Notes: generated by a model from the sequence alone, not told the origin. A stretch of 64,000 nt of DNA from Dinoroseobacter sp013215265 (GCA_963691755.1 OY829366.1:1426001-1490000), one strand, 5' to 3'; positions 1 to 8,884 are shown, numbered from the stretch's first letter. Program-made: numbers and translations.

Positions 1-318
1 AGTCAAGCGCACGATTGAATTCAGCAAGCCATCAATCCCCGCGCCGATCGCAATATGCTCCGGCCCAATTCCCAGATGCTCTGAAAGCGCCTGTTTCAGC
101 GTATGGTTTTCGGGATCGCCATACATCCACGTCTCAGATGCCGCGCCTTGCATGGCAGCGACAGCCTTGGGCGAGGGGCCAAAGACTGACTCGTTTGCCC
201 CGAGACGCGCGCGAAACGGTTTGCCCATGGCGCGTTCCTGCGCCTCGGGTCCAACGAAGGGCACGCTCGCAGGAAGCTGAGCGACATGAGACGTAAAACG
301 GGGAGCTTTGCTGGTCAT
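1..318 (-). CDS. PLP-dependent aminotransferase, HisC-like (partial, C-terminus outside window)
   Basis: The first 106 codons of a minus-strand gene are present; it runs off the left edge without a stop. The N-terminus has the layout of class I/II PLP aminotransferases of the histidinol-phosphate aminotransferase group: an R-L-G-A-N-E-S segment (substrate-binding strand), then F-G-P-S-P-K-A, then W-M-Y-G-D-P-E-N and G-A-G-I-D-G-L-L. The PLP-binding lysine lies beyond the window. The ATG at 318 is the first start giving the complete RLGANES region. It is divergent from the enoyl-CoA hydratase gene, with 137 bp between them. The family call is firm; the substrate (histidinol phosphate, an aromatic or another amino acid) cannot be told from this fragment. 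Confidence 0.8.
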   Translation of the reverse strand, partial: MTSKAPRFTSHVAQLPASVPFVGPEAQERAMGKPFRARLGANESVFGPSPKAVAAMQGAASETWMYGDPENHTLKQALSEHLGIGPEHIAIGAGIDGLLNSIVRLT

Positions 319-455
319 ATCGGCTGCATAGCCGAGGCTGGCGGCAAAGCGCAATATCCGGGACTGCCCGATCGCGCGCGCGCTTTTGGCTAACGTGGCG
401 TTTCACTGGTCAGTCAGGGGCAGTCGATGCAGAGTGCCAGAAAAGGAGGTCCCTC

Positions 456-1241
456 ATGTCCCGCGTTTCCACCCAGATCACCGACGGTGTGGCGCATGTT
501 CGCCTGACCCGGGCCGCTAAGAAAAACGCGATGGATTTCGCCATGGCCGAGGCGATTGTCGAGGCTGGCCACGCGCTGATTGGGGCTGAAGACGTGCGGG
601 CGGTTGTGCTGTCAGGTGAGGGCGATGCGTTCTGCGCGGGCCTTGACGTGATGAGCTTTGCGCAACTGGGCCAGCCTGAGATGCTCGCGAAGTTCATGGA
701 GCGCACCCATGACGACTGCAATCTGATGCAGGAGGTTGCCATGGTCTGGCGACGCATGGAGGTGCCTGTGATCGCAGCCCTGCACGGTGTCGCCTTCGGT
801 GCAGGTTTCCAGATGGCCATGGGCGCAGATATCCGGATTGCAGCGCCTGACACAAAACTTGCCATCATGGAAATGAAATGGGGTCTCATCCCGGATATGG
901 GGGGAATGGTTTTGCTTCCGCAACTGACCCGTACGGATGTCATCCGGCGTATGACCTATTCCGCGAAACCTTTTGCGGCGACGCAATGTCTTGATTGGGG
1001 GCTGGTGACGGAACTGGCCGATGATCCTGTGGCCGCAGCCACAGAGATTGCGACTGAAATCGCGGGCAAGGGCCCCAACGCGATGAAAGCGGCCAAACGG
1101 TTGATCGGTCTGGCCGAAACGGAGGGGCGCGAGGCCGTCCTGCTGGCAGAAAGCGCCGAACAGAAAGCGCTGATCGGACAGCCTGAGATGATGGAGATTG
1201 TCGCGGCCCATATGGAGGGCCGCGCCCCTAGGTTTGGTTAA
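456..1241 (+). CDS. Enoyl-CoA hydratase/isomerase family protein
   Basis: A 261-residue crotonase-fold protein of normal length. The oxyanion-hole segments are visible: A-F-C-A-G-L-D near residue 50-65 and H-G-V-A-F-G-A-G-F-Q near residue 110, followed by A-D-I-R-I-A and the G-L-I-P-D-M-G-G stretch that carries one catalytic acid in hydratases. A perfect AAAGGAGGT ribosome site lies 6 nt before the ATG at 456. It probably hydrates or isomerises an acyl-CoA in fatty- or amino-acid breakdown, but the crotonase family is functionally broad and no neighbour narrows the substrate. Its stop overlaps the convergent valS stop by 4 nt (a shared TTAA). Confidence 0.85.
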   Translation: MSRVSTQITDGVAHVRLTRAAKKNAMDFAMAEAIVEAGHALIGAEDVRAVVLSGEGDAFCAGLDVMSFAQLGQPEMLAKFMERTHDDCNLMQEVAMVWRRMEVPVIAALHGVAFGAGFQMAMGADIRIAAPDTKLAIMEMKWGLIPDMGGMVLLPQLTRTDVIRRMTYSAKPFAATQCLDWGLVTELADDPVAAATEIATEIAGKGPNAMKAAKRLIGLAETEGREAVLLAESAEQKALIGQPEMMEIVAAHMEGRAPRFG

Positions 1242-4200
1242 GCGATCTCGGCCAGTCGCGCGAGCGCAGCCTTGAGCTTCGCTTCTTCTTCTTCCTTCTG
1301 GACAAGAAGCTCGCGGTTTTCGGCGACAACCTCTTCCGGGGCGGAGGCCACGAATTTCGGGTTGTTCAGGCGCCCACGCAGACCGCCGAGGTCCTTTGCA
1401 AGCTTGCCCATGGCCTTTTCGAGCCGCGCTTTTTCTTCATCCACGTCGATCAGATCCGCAAGCGGCAGGCAGAAGGTGCCGCCTTCGACCGCAAGGGTGA
1501 CAGAGCCTTTCGGCATTTCGTCGATCTCTGTCAGGCTGTCGATCCGTGCGAGACGCTTGATCATCGTCTCATTCGCATCCCACGCCGCTTTGCCAGCTTC
1601 ATCCAGATCAAGGCACTGCATGGGTACATAAAGCCCAACAGGCACGTGCATCTCACCGCGGGCAGAGCGGACCGCTTCGATGAGCGAAATCACCCAGTTC
1701 ATTTCGCGGCTCGCGGCCTCATCGACCAGATCGGTTTTTGTGTATGTCGGCCAATCGCCATGGACGAGCATCTTCTGACGGTCTGCCAATTCCCCCCAGA
1801 GCTCTTCTGTGATGAAGGGCATAAACGGGTGCAGCATTAGAAGCGTCTGGTCGAGGACCCAAGCCAGCGTTGCGCGCGCCTCGGCTTTCTGCGCGTCGTC
1901 GCCGTCGAGCAGCAGAGGCTTGGAGAACTCCACATACCAGTCGCAGACCATGTTCCAGGTGAAGCCATAAAGTGCGCTTGCCGCGTCGTTGAAGCGGTAG
2001 TCGGTCAAAGCCTGGTCGACGGTCTCGCGTACCTTCGCGGTCTCACCGATGATCCACTTGTTCACCGCAGCGGTGGCTGCGGGTGGCGTGGCTTGAGGGC
2101 CGCTGGCAAAGGCTTCGTTCATCTCGGCAAAACGGCAGGCATTCCAAAGCTTCGTGCCAAAGTTGCGATAGCCCGCGATCCGGTCTTTCGACAGCTTCAG
2201 CACACCCCCGATGGAGGCCATTGAGGCATTGGTAAACCGCAGCGCATCCGCCCCGTATTCATCAACGATTTCAAGCGGGTCAATGACATTGCCTGTCGTC
2301 TTCGACATCTTCTTGCCCTTCTCGTCGCGCACCAGTTGGTGCAGATAGACGGTGTGGAAGGGGATGTTGTCGGCCACGGCGAGCTGCATCATCATCATGC
2401 GGGCGACCCAGAAGAACAGGATGTCGAAGCCGGTGACCAGCACGTCGGTGGGGAAATAGGTTTTCATTTCCTCGGTTTCCTCGGGCCAGCCAAGGGTGCC
2501 GATGGGCCAGAGGCCGGACGAGAACCACGTGTCGAGGACGTCGGGGTCGCGGAGCAGCGGTGCCTTGCCTTCCTTGAGCAGTTGAATTGCTTGTTCTTTG
2601 TCTGAAGCAAACACCACTTCTTGCGACCAGTGGTCGTAATGGGCCTGTGCCTTTGCCCGGACATCTTCTTCCGAAGCGCCGCAAAAGACGGCGAACTCGC
2701 CAATCTGATACTTGTTCATAGACGCTTTGGCTGCCTGAGGGTCAGCCACAAAGGTATTGCACAGATGACGCGGCCCATACCAAACCGGGATCTGATGCCC
2801 CCACCAGAGCTGGCGCGAAATGCACCAGGGCTCGATGTTCTCCAGCCAGTGGTAATAGGTCTTCTCACCGCTCTCGGGCATAATCTTGACCGTGCCGTCT
2901 TTTACCGCATCGAGCGCGGGCCCCACGATCTTGGCGGCATCAACGAACCACTGATCGGTCAGCATCGGCTCGATCACGACTTTCGAGCGGTCCCCGAAGG
3001 GCTGCATGATCGGCTTGGCTTCTACCAGAGGAACCAAAGCTGCAGGATCATCATCTTCGCCCAGTTTCTTGCCAAGAACTGGATTGTCTGCGCGGGTCAT
3101 CACCGCCAACCCCTCGGCGGTGATTTCTTCGACCACTTTTGCACGGGCCTCGAACCGATCCAGCCCACGCAGGTGATCAGGTACCAGGTTAACCGCATCA
3201 ACCTCCGCCTCGGTGAGCGTCTGTTCGCCTTTCGCCACGGCCATCGCAATCGCGGCCGCCTCCGCATAGGGCGCGCCATCGTTACGCATGGAAGCCCGCG
3301 TGTCCATCAGACGGTAGCAGGGGATATCGCCGCGTTTGGCCACCGCATAGTCGTTGAAATCATGCGCGCCGGTGATCTTCACCGCGCCTGAACCGAAATC
3401 GGGATCAGGGTACTCGTCGGTGATGATCGGGATCAGTCGACGGTGCTCTTTTGGGCCGACCGGGATCTCGCAAAGCTGTCCGACAATTGGCGCGTAACGC
3501 TCGTCGGACGGATGCACGGCCACAGCGCCATCGCCCAGCATCGTCTCAGGGCGCGTGGTCGCAATCGAGATGTAATCACGCTCTTCTTCAAGGACGACGT
3601 TCCCATCCTCGTCCTTCTCGACATAGGTGTATGTTGCGCCACCTGCGAGCGGGTATTTGAAGTGCCACATGTGGCCCGCAACCTCGATATTCTCGACCTC
3701 AAGGTCAGAGATCGCGGTTTCAAAATGCGGATCCCAGTTGGTCAGGCGCTTGCCGCGATAGATGAAGCCCTTCTCGTACATATCCACGAAGACCTTAATG
3801 ACGGCATCGTGAAAGTTGGGCGAGTTTTCATGGCCCGTCCGCGGATCGCCTGGCGCGCCGGCCATAGTAAAGGCGTTGCGGTCCCAGTCGCAGGAGCAGC
3901 CCAAGCGCTTCAGCTGCTCGACAATCGTGCCGCCATACTGGCCTTTCCATTCCCAGACCTTCTGCAAGAAGCGCTCGCGCCCCATATCGCGGCGGCTTTC
4001 ATTGCCTTGCGCGGCGAGCATCTTTTCGACCTGCAACTGCGTGGCGATGCCCGCGTGGTCCTGGCCTGGCTGCCAGAGCGTCTTGAATCCACGCATACGG
4101 TGCCAGCGGATCAGGATGTCCTGAAGCGTGTTGTTGAAGGCATGTCCCACATGCAGCGCGCCGGTGACATTGGGCGGCGGGATCATGATCGAGAAGCCTT

Positions 4201-4306
4201 CGTCACGCGTCGCATTGGCGCCCGCGGCGAAGGCCTTTTCAGTCAGCCATTTCTCGGTGATCCGTGCCTCGGCAACGGCGGCGTTGAATTTTTTGTCCAT
4301 CGGCAT
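1238..4306 (-). CDS. valS: Valine--tRNA ligase
   Basis: A 1022-residue class Ia aminoacyl-tRNA synthetase that charges tRNA-Val in the cytoplasm. The HIGH-type signature appears as P-P-P-N-V-T-G-A-L-H-V-G-H-A near residue 45, the editing (CP1) domain with T-T-R-P-E-T-M-L-G-D near residue 250, W-W-G-H-Q-I-P-V-W in the catalytic core, and K-M-S-K-T-T-G-N near residue 664. The C-terminal ~70 residues are a charged coiled coil typical of ValRS (many E/K/A/L, ending L-A-R-L-A-E-I-A). The length is slightly above the ~950 of E. coli, as is usual in alphaproteobacteria. Start: ATG at 4306, with a second in-frame ATG two codons later; no strong ribosome site separates them. Divergent from the COG0523 gene. 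Confidence 0.97.
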   Translation of the reverse strand: MPMDKKFNAAVAEARITEKWLTEKAFAAGANATRDEGFSIMIPPPNVTGALHVGHAFNNTLQDILIRWHRMRGFKTLWQPGQDHAGIATQLQVEKMLAAQGNESRRDMGRERFLQKVWEWKGQYGGTIVEQLKRLGCSCDWDRNAFTMAGAPGDPRTGHENSPNFHDAVIKVFVDMYEKGFIYRGKRLTNWDPHFETAISDLEVENIEVAGHMWHFKYPLAGGATYTYVEKDEDGNVVLEEERDYISIATTRPETMLGDGAVAVHPSDERYAPIVGQLCEIPVGPKEHRRLIPIITDEYPDPDFGSGAVKITGAHDFNDYAVAKRGDIPCYRLMDTRASMRNDGAPYAEAAAIAMAVAKGEQTLTEAEVDAVNLVPDHLRGLDRFEARAKVVEEITAEGLAVMTRADNPVLGKKLGEDDDPAALVPLVEAKPIMQPFGDRSKVVIEPMLTDQWFVDAAKIVGPALDAVKDGTVKIMPESGEKTYYHWLENIEPWCISRQLWWGHQIPVWYGPRHLCNTFVADPQAAKASMNKYQIGEFAVFCGASEEDVRAKAQAHYDHWSQEVVFASDKEQAIQLLKEGKAPLLRDPDVLDTWFSSGLWPIGTLGWPEETEEMKTYFPTDVLVTGFDILFFWVARMMMMQLAVADNIPFHTVYLHQLVRDEKGKKMSKTTGNVIDPLEIVDEYGADALRFTNASMASIGGVLKLSKDRIAGYRNFGTKLWNACRFAEMNEAFASGPQATPPAATAAVNKWIIGETAKVRETVDQALTDYRFNDAASALYGFTWNMVCDWYVEFSKPLLLDGDDAQKAEARATLAWVLDQTLLMLHPFMPFITEELWGELADRQKMLVHGDWPTYTKTDLVDEAASREMNWVISLIEAVRSARGEMHVPVGLYVPMQCLDLDEAGKAAWDANETMIKRLARIDSLTEIDEMPKGSVTLAVEGGTFCLPLADLIDVDEEKARLEKAMGKLAKDLGGLRGRLNNPKFVASAPEEVVAENRELLVQKEEEEAKLKAALARLAEIA

Positions 4307-4405
4307 GGGGGTCGGTCTCTGTCGATCAAATACGTTGTTGGTGATCTATCGAAAGCTTCGGCAAAGGGAAAGGCGAAGCGGTGTTGCAGCTCTCGAATAG
4401 AAATT

Positions 4406-4418
4406 GTTATGATATAAC
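4406..4418. promoter_or_regulatory. Probable Zur-binding site (GTTAT-GAT-ATAAC)
   Basis: A perfect 5-bp inverted repeat, GTTAT/ATAAC, separated by 3 bp lies in an AT-rich patch 27 bp before the COG0523 start. It matches the core of the proteobacterial Zur consensus (GTTATANTATAAC) except at one centre base. The downstream genes are members of families repeatedly found in Zur regulons, which supports the reading. Zur would repress them when zinc is plentiful. The site also lies in the valS upstream region, but valS is not a known Zur target. Confidence 0.65.
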
Positions 4419-4445
4419 TTTTATATTTATCCTTGGAGATGAGCC

Positions 4446-5675
4446 ATGTCCCCCCTCGCCAATTCCTCCGATAATCGCTTGCCGGTCACGGTACTGTCCG
4501 GCTTCCTTGGTGCCGGGAAAACGACCCTGCTGAACAGGGTTTTGAACAATCGCGAAGGCCGCCGCGTGGCTGTCATCGTCAATGATATGTCCGAGGTGAA
4601 TATCGATGCGGACCTCGTGCGCGCCGATACCGAACTTAGCCGTACCGATGAGACGTTGGTTGAAATGTCAAACGGTTGCATTTGCTGCACCTTGCGGGAT
4701 GATTTGCTGGAAGAAGTGCGTCGCCTCGCGGACGAAGGGCGCTTTGACTATCTGCTCATCGAATCAACCGGCATTTCCGAGCCGCTTCCAGTCGCTGCGA
4801 CCTTTGATTTCCGGGATGAAGCGGGTGAGAGCCTGTCGGATGTCTCGCGTCTGGATACGATGGTGACCGTGGTAGATGCCGCCAACCTGCTGCGGGACTA
4901 TTCCAGTCATGATTTTCTCAGTGACCGGGGCGAAACTTTGGGTGAAGAAGACGACCGCACCCTGGTGGACTTGCTCGTTGAACAGATTGAATTTGCAGAT
5001 GTGGTGATCTTGAACAAGGTCACGGATGCGGGGCCCGAGCGTACCGATGCCGCACGCAAGATCATCCGTAGCTTGAATGCAGACGCCAAGATCATCGAGG
5101 CGAACTATTCCGAAGTGGACTCAGGTGAAATTCTCGACACTGGGATGTTTGACTTTGAAAAAGCCCATGAGCACCCGATGTGGGCCAAGGAGCTTTACGG
5201 CTTTGAGGATCATGTGCCTGAGACCGAAGAATATGGCGTGGCGAGTTATGTCTACCGTGCCCGTCGCCCGTTTGATCCGCAAAAGATTCACGATCTTCTG
5301 AATGCCGAGTTACCGGGTGTGATCCGGGCCAAAGGGCATTTCTGGTTGGCAACGCGGCCCGGATGGGTGGCGGAGTTTTCCCTTGCTGGCGCGCTTTCTT
5401 CGGTCAAACCGCTTGGCACGTGGTGGGCTTCGGTTCCGCAGGAGCGGTGGCCGGATCATGAAAGCGCGCGTGCCTACATGGCAGAGCATTGGGTGGAGCC
5501 GTGGGGCGACCGACGCCAAGAACTTGTATTCATCGGTGCAGGTATCGATTGGCCGATCCTGAAGGCACGGCTTGATGCGTGTCTTCTTGAGACCGAGACG
5601 GTGCCGGGGCAGGAGACGCTGTTGGATCTGGTCGACCCGTTCCCGGCGTGGCGTCGCTCCAACGAGGCGGCGTGA
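4446..5675 (+). CDS. COG0523 (CobW/ZigA-type) GTP-dependent metallochaperone
   Basis: A 409-residue G3E-family GTPase. Walker A is G-F-L-G-A-G-K-T-T-L-L-N near residues 19-30, followed by N-D-M-S-E, the metal-binding G-C-I-C-C motif at residues 77-81, E-S-T-G-I-S-E-P and a guanine-specificity motif L-N-K-V-T-D. The C-terminal CobW_C domain spans roughly residues 255-395. COG0523 members deliver metals, mostly zinc, to client enzymes under starvation. The Zur-like palindrome just upstream and the overlapping DUF1826 gene argue for a zinc role rather than the cobalamin (CobW) role: no cobalamin genes are nearby. A GGAG ribosome site lies 6 nt before the ATG. Confidence 0.88.
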   Translation: MSPLANSSDNRLPVTVLSGFLGAGKTTLLNRVLNNREGRRVAVIVNDMSEVNIDADLVRADTELSRTDETLVEMSNGCICCTLRDDLLEEVRRLADEGRFDYLLIESTGISEPLPVAATFDFRDEAGESLSDVSRLDTMVTVVDAANLLRDYSSHDFLSDRGETLGEEDDRTLVDLLVEQIEFADVVILNKVTDAGPERTDAARKIIRSLNADAKIIEANYSEVDSGEILDTGMFDFEKAHEHPMWAKELYGFEDHVPETEEYGVASYVYRARRPFDPQKIHDLLNAELPGVIRAKGHFWLATRPGWVAEFSLAGALSSVKPLGTWWASVPQERWPDHESARAYMAEHWVEPWGDRRQELVFIGAGIDWPILKARLDACLLETETVPGQETLLDLVDPFPAWRRSNEAA

Positions 5676-6343
5676 TGGACGGTGCTTTTCAAGAGGCACC
5701 ACGCAAGACCTTGACCCCTGTTCAAGGTCTCGCCATCACCGACGCGCCAGAAGGTCTCGGCCAGCTGCACCATGCGGCCTGTGCCGGGGTTGCTTGGCAG
5801 CGCGAGCCCTTGCCTGAAATACAGGCTTGGCTTGATGATCTGTCTCCGGCGCATTGGCCGCGCGCGCGGATTGTGGTGCCACCGTTGGCCGTGCGTACGA
5901 CTTTGACTGAACTCCTTGATGCCACAGGCACACCCGCGGGACCTGAGCGAGACTGCCTGATCGACGATATCGCCGCACTTGCGGATATGTTCGCAGATTT
6001 GATGGCGTCGCCTTATGTGCGGGTGCGGATGGAGGTGGTTGATACGAACGCCTGTCGCCTCTTTCATGTCGACCAGCTTACGGCGCGGATGATCTGTACC
6101 TATCGCGGTCCAGGGACCGAGTTTGGGCGGGCAAAGCGGGGGCAGGTTCCGGAGGTCATTGGGACTGTGCCCACCGGATCGGTCTATCTCATGCGCGGAT
6201 CGCTCTGGCCTGTCGTGGGCGCGCAAGAAGATGTGCTTTTGCATCGCTCGCCGCCGGTTGAAGGCACGGGTCAGACCCGCTTTGTCCTTGTGCTCGATGG
6301 GATGCAGGAAGCGCAGGAGGATGGTCCGCAGGAGTGCATCTAG
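5675..6343 (+). CDS. DUF1826 family protein
   Basis: The start chosen is the ATG at 5675, whose A is the last base of the COG0523 stop (TGATG), giving 222 residues and tight translational coupling; a GTG at 5648 is an in-frame alternative. The protein is a DUF1826 member, recognisable by the central L-F-H-V-D-Q-L-T-A-R-M-I-C-T-Y-R-G-P-G-T block and the M-R-G-S-L-W-P ... H-R-S-P-P segment near the C-terminus, where conserved His residues could bind metal. DUF1826 has no established biochemical activity, but it commonly sits beside zinc-responsive COG0523 genes. I infer a role in the zinc-starvation response. No signal peptide is seen. It ends 4 nt inside the convergent SDR gene. Confidence 0.8.
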   Translation: MDGAFQEAPRKTLTPVQGLAITDAPEGLGQLHHAACAGVAWQREPLPEIQAWLDDLSPAHWPRARIVVPPLAVRTTLTELLDATGTPAGPERDCLIDDIAALADMFADLMASPYVRVRMEVVDTNACRLFHVDQLTARMICTYRGPGTEFGRAKRGQVPEVIGTVPTGSVYLMRGSLWPVVGAQEDVLLHRSPPVEGTGQTRFVLVLDGMQEAQEDGPQECI

Positions 6344-7065
6344 GGCAGGCTCAGCTTGCTCATGCGCCCGCCATCCACGGTCCAGACCTGACCCGTGACG
6401 AAACTCGCTGCATCCGACAGGAGCCAGAGCGCAAGTGCTGCGATTTCGTCAGGTCTGCCTGTCCGACCCAAGGGATGGATCTTACCGAGGGCTGTGCGGA
6501 ACTCATTCGGATCGCCGAGGCTTTCGATGAAGGCTGTGTTCAGGTCGGTATCGATCCACCCCGGTGCAATCGCGTTGCAACGCACGCCGTCAGGTCCGTG
6601 ATCGACTGCGATTGCCCGGGTCAGGGCATGCAACCCACCTTTGGAGGCGCAATAGGCGGGATGACGCGGATTTGATCCCAGCCCTTCGATAGAGCCGATA
6701 TTCACGACCGCTCCGCGCGTTTCGATCAGCGCCGGTAAGGCGGCTTTCAGCAACAGAAAGGGTGCGGTCAGGTTCAGATGCAGGGTTTCCGCCCAATCTG
6801 TTTCAGACGTCTCAAGGATCGTGCCCTCACGCATTAACCCGGCATTGTTGACCACGAAGTCCAGCCGTCCTTTGCTCGACCGAACCTCTTTGATCACCTG
6901 TGCAGGTATCGTCGGGTCCAAAAAGTCTGCCTCGAGACATTCATGAACGGGATCAGGCCCGCGCTGCGCAGTGATCACCTCCGCGCCAGCTTTACTCAGC
7001 GCGGAGGAAATAGCTGCGCCGATCCCGCTGCGCCCGCCTGTGACCAGTGCGACCTTATTTTTCAT
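6340..7065 (-). CDS. SDR family oxidoreductase (first of an overlapping pair)
   Basis: A 241-residue classical short-chain dehydrogenase. It has T-G-G-R-S-G-I-G near residue 8 (nucleotide site), N-N-A-G near residue 80, and Y-C-A-S-K (catalytic Tyr/Lys) near residue 145. The acidic residue that usually marks NAD preference after beta-2 is not evident; A-Q-R-G is present instead, which may suggest NADP. ATG 7065 gives a standard SDR N-terminus (MKNKVALVTGG); a TTG at 7074 overlapping the previous gene's stop (TTGA) is an alternative. It is transcribed after a paralogous SDR gene, so the two probably act in one oxidation/reduction sequence. Substrate unknown. Confidence 0.82.
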   Translation of the reverse strand: MKNKVALVTGGRSGIGAAISSALSKAGAEVITAQRGPDPVHECLEADFLDPTIPAQVIKEVRSSKGRLDFVVNNAGLMREGTILETSETDWAETLHLNLTAPFLLLKAALPALIETRGAVVNIGSIEGLGSNPRHPAYCASKGGLHALTRAIAVDHGPDGVRCNAIAPGWIDTDLNTAFIESLGDPNEFRTALGKIHPLGRTGRPDEIAALALWLLSDAASFVTGQVWTVDGGRMSKLSLP

Positions 7066-7070
7066 ATCGG

Positions 7071-7799
7071 TCAATGAACCGCCTTTGCGCCATTGGCTTC
7101 AATCAACGCCCCGCACAGATACCTTGCTTTGTCGGAGGCTAAGAAGATCACAATATCGGCAATGTCTTCAGGTTCCGCGATCCGACCCAGCGGGACCGAA
7201 GAATTGAGTTCCTCGATCCCTTTTTCTGGATCAAGCCCGCGCGTCGCGAAGCCCGTGCGGATCATGGGGGTGTTAACTTCATTTGGGCAAACCGCATTCA
7301 CCCGGATCTGGTCAGGCGCATGATCTATCGCAAGGCTTTGGGTCAGCGACGCAAGGGCGGCCTTCGACATCACGTAAAGCGGATGGTTCGGACCCGGATG
7401 TATGCCCCAGCAGGACGCGATATTCACGATGGTGCCACCACCCGCCTCGCGCAGGATCGGGATTGCAGCGCGGCAAATTCGGAAGGGCGCCTCAACATTT
7501 ATGGCCATGGTGCGCGCATAGTCATTGTCGGATGTTTCAGTGATTTTTCCCCGCGTGATGATGCCTGCGTTGTTCACGATGATATCGAGCCCGCCCATCA
7601 GTCTTGTGGCCTGGGTTGGCAACGCGTCGCAAAAGGCTGGATCGCGCAGATCGCCAGTGATTGAGAAATCAGCGTCTGCTTCCTGCAGGTCGACCCCGGT
7701 GACGATCACACCCTCTGCGTGTAGGGCCTTAACAATCGCGCGCCCGATGCCTCCGGCCGCACCGGTCACAAGCGCCTTTCTGTTTGGACTGTCCGCCAT
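7071..7799 (-). CDS. SDR family oxidoreductase (second of an overlapping pair)
   Basis: A 242-residue classical SDR with T-G-A-A-G-G-I-G near residue 14, an acidic V-D-L-Q at the end of beta-2 (NAD-type), N-N-A-G-I, and the active-site Y-V-M-S-K. Start ATG 7799 is used because GGGGGA lies about 5 nt upstream; an ATG directly before it (7802) is equally readable. It is the first gene of a two-SDR unit that has its own promoter-like element and is separated from metF by a terminator. Sugar-alcohol or hydroxy-acid dehydrogenases often come as such pairs, but nothing in the window names the substrate. Confidence 0.82.
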   Translation of the reverse strand: MADSPNRKALVTGAAGGIGRAIVKALHAEGVIVTGVDLQEADADFSITGDLRDPAFCDALPTQATRLMGGLDIIVNNAGIITRGKITETSDNDYARTMAINVEAPFRICRAAIPILREAGGGTIVNIASCWGIHPGPNHPLYVMSKAALASLTQSLAIDHAPDQIRVNAVCPNEVNTPMIRTGFATRGLDPEKGIEELNSSVPLGRIAEPEDIADIVIFLASDKARYLCGALIEANGAKAVH

Positions 7800-7815
7800 C
7801 ATTTCCCCCACGCTT

Positions 7816-7854
7816 TTGATACAGTGTGAGGGAGTTTTGACAAAGCTGATGTCA
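7816..7854 (-). promoter_or_regulatory. Promoter-like element with operator palindrome for the SDR pair
   Basis: On the minus strand TTGTCA (7843-7838) and TATCAA (7821-7816) are separated by 16 bp, about 17 bp before the SDR start. The -35 hexamer is one arm of an inverted repeat TGACA-N7-TGTCA (7838-7854), so a regulator bound there would block polymerase. The regulator is unknown. Confidence 0.4.
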
Positions 7855-7896
7855 GAAAACCGACAAAATAGGCGGGCAGAGCTGCCACCTGCTCAC

Positions 7897-7923
7897 AAAA
7901 AAAGGCCCCGCAGTAGCGAGGCC
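7897..7923 (-). terminator. Rho-independent terminator of metF
   Basis: Read on the minus strand, a stem GGCCTCGC/GCGGGGCC (one mismatch) with loop TACT is followed by seven T residues, 27 bp after the metF stop. This separates metF from the SDR pair downstream. Confidence 0.85.
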
Positions 7924-7949
7924 CAGGGGGAGAGATGGCTGCGATCCTT

Positions 7950-8819
7950 TTACGCGACCTCAGCCAATGCCACGCGAGGGGCGATCCCCAACGCGGCACA
8001 CACATCTCGGGTCAGCTCGGGCGTGTTGAGCGTGTAGAAGTGCAGATCTTCCACACCGCCTTCGATCAAATCGGTGCATAATTCAGTACAGATCGCCGTT
8101 GAAAGCAGGTCAGTCCGCTGATCACGATCAGCCTTGGCGAAGGTCTCTTCCAGCCAGCTGGGGATGACTGTGCCACAGCGTTTGGCGAAATTCCGGGTCT
8201 TGGCGAAATCCTCAATAGGCAAAATGCCCGGAATAATTGGAGCGTCGATCCCGGCCTTTGCGCACAGGTCGCGGAAACGGAAGAACGTATCAGCCTCGAA
8301 GAAGAACTGGGTGATCGCAGCAGTCGCCCCGGCATCTATTTTGCGTTTAAGATGTTCAACGTCTGCAGCCGCACTGCTGGCTTCAGGATGGCGATCCGGA
8401 TAAGCCCCAACGCGCAGCGTGAACTTTCCGGTCTTCGCCAGCGCTTCGATCAAGTCTACCGAGCTGGCAAATCCATCGGGGTGAGCGGAGAAGGCTGATG
8501 CACCAGCGGGGGGATCGCCGCGCAAGGCCACGATGTCTGTGACACCAGCCTCGGCATAGGTTTCGGCAATCTTGAGAGTCTCGTGGCGTGTGGCATCGAC
8601 ACAGGTCAGGTGGGCTGCAACGCGCATGTTGAACTGCTTGCCGATCGTGGTCACAGCCTCATGCGTCAGCTTTCGCGTTGTGCCGCCGGCGCCATACGTG
8701 ACCGATACGAATTCAGGTGCCAAAGGTGCGAGAGTTTGCACCGTGTCCCACAGCTTGAACGACGCAGTCAGCGATTTTGGTGGGAAAAACTCGAATGAAA
8801 TACGAGGTGCAGCACTCAT
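7950..8819 (-). CDS. metF: Methylenetetrahydrofolate reductase
   Basis: A 289-residue FAD enzyme reducing 5,10-methylene-THF to 5-methyl-THF, which supplies the methyl group for methionine synthesis. Family marks: S-F-E-F-F-P-P-K near residue 10, V-S-V-T-Y-G-A-G-G-T near residue 40, A-L-R-G-D-P-P near residue 100, and Q-F-F-F-E near residue 180. The length is that of the bacterial catalytic-domain-only type. ATG 8819. Divergent from a LysR gene across two MetR-type palindromes, so activation by MetR with homocysteine is likely. It is followed by its own terminator. Confidence 0.95.
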   Translation of the reverse strand: MSAAPRISFEFFPPKSLTASFKLWDTVQTLAPLAPEFVSVTYGAGGTTRKLTHEAVTTIGKQFNMRVAAHLTCVDATRHETLKIAETYAEAGVTDIVALRGDPPAGASAFSAHPDGFASSVDLIEALAKTGKFTLRVGAYPDRHPEASSAAADVEHLKRKIDAGATAAITQFFFEADTFFRFRDLCAKAGIDAPIIPGILPIEDFAKTRNFAKRCGTVIPSWLEETFAKADRDQRTDLLSTAICTELCTDLIEGGVEDLHFYTLNTPELTRDVCAALGIAPRVALAEVA

Positions 8820-8871
8820 GGCGGAATCGGTCCTTTATCTGTCGCATTGGCTTATCCCAAACATCCCGCTA

Positions 8872-8884
8872 TGAAACAAATTCA
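8872..8884. promoter_or_regulatory. MetR-type binding site (TGAA-N5-TTCA)
   Basis: TGAA-ACAAA-TTCA is an exact match to the MetR consensus TGAANNNNNTTCA and lies in the metF/metR divergent gap, 53 bp before the metF ATG and 31 bp before metR. Confidence 0.75.

Noticed and set aside
3443..4417. 324-residue plus-strand frame opposite valS
   Set aside because: Antisense shadow of a highly conserved gene with no motifs of its own; long antisense frames are common in GC-rich DNA.
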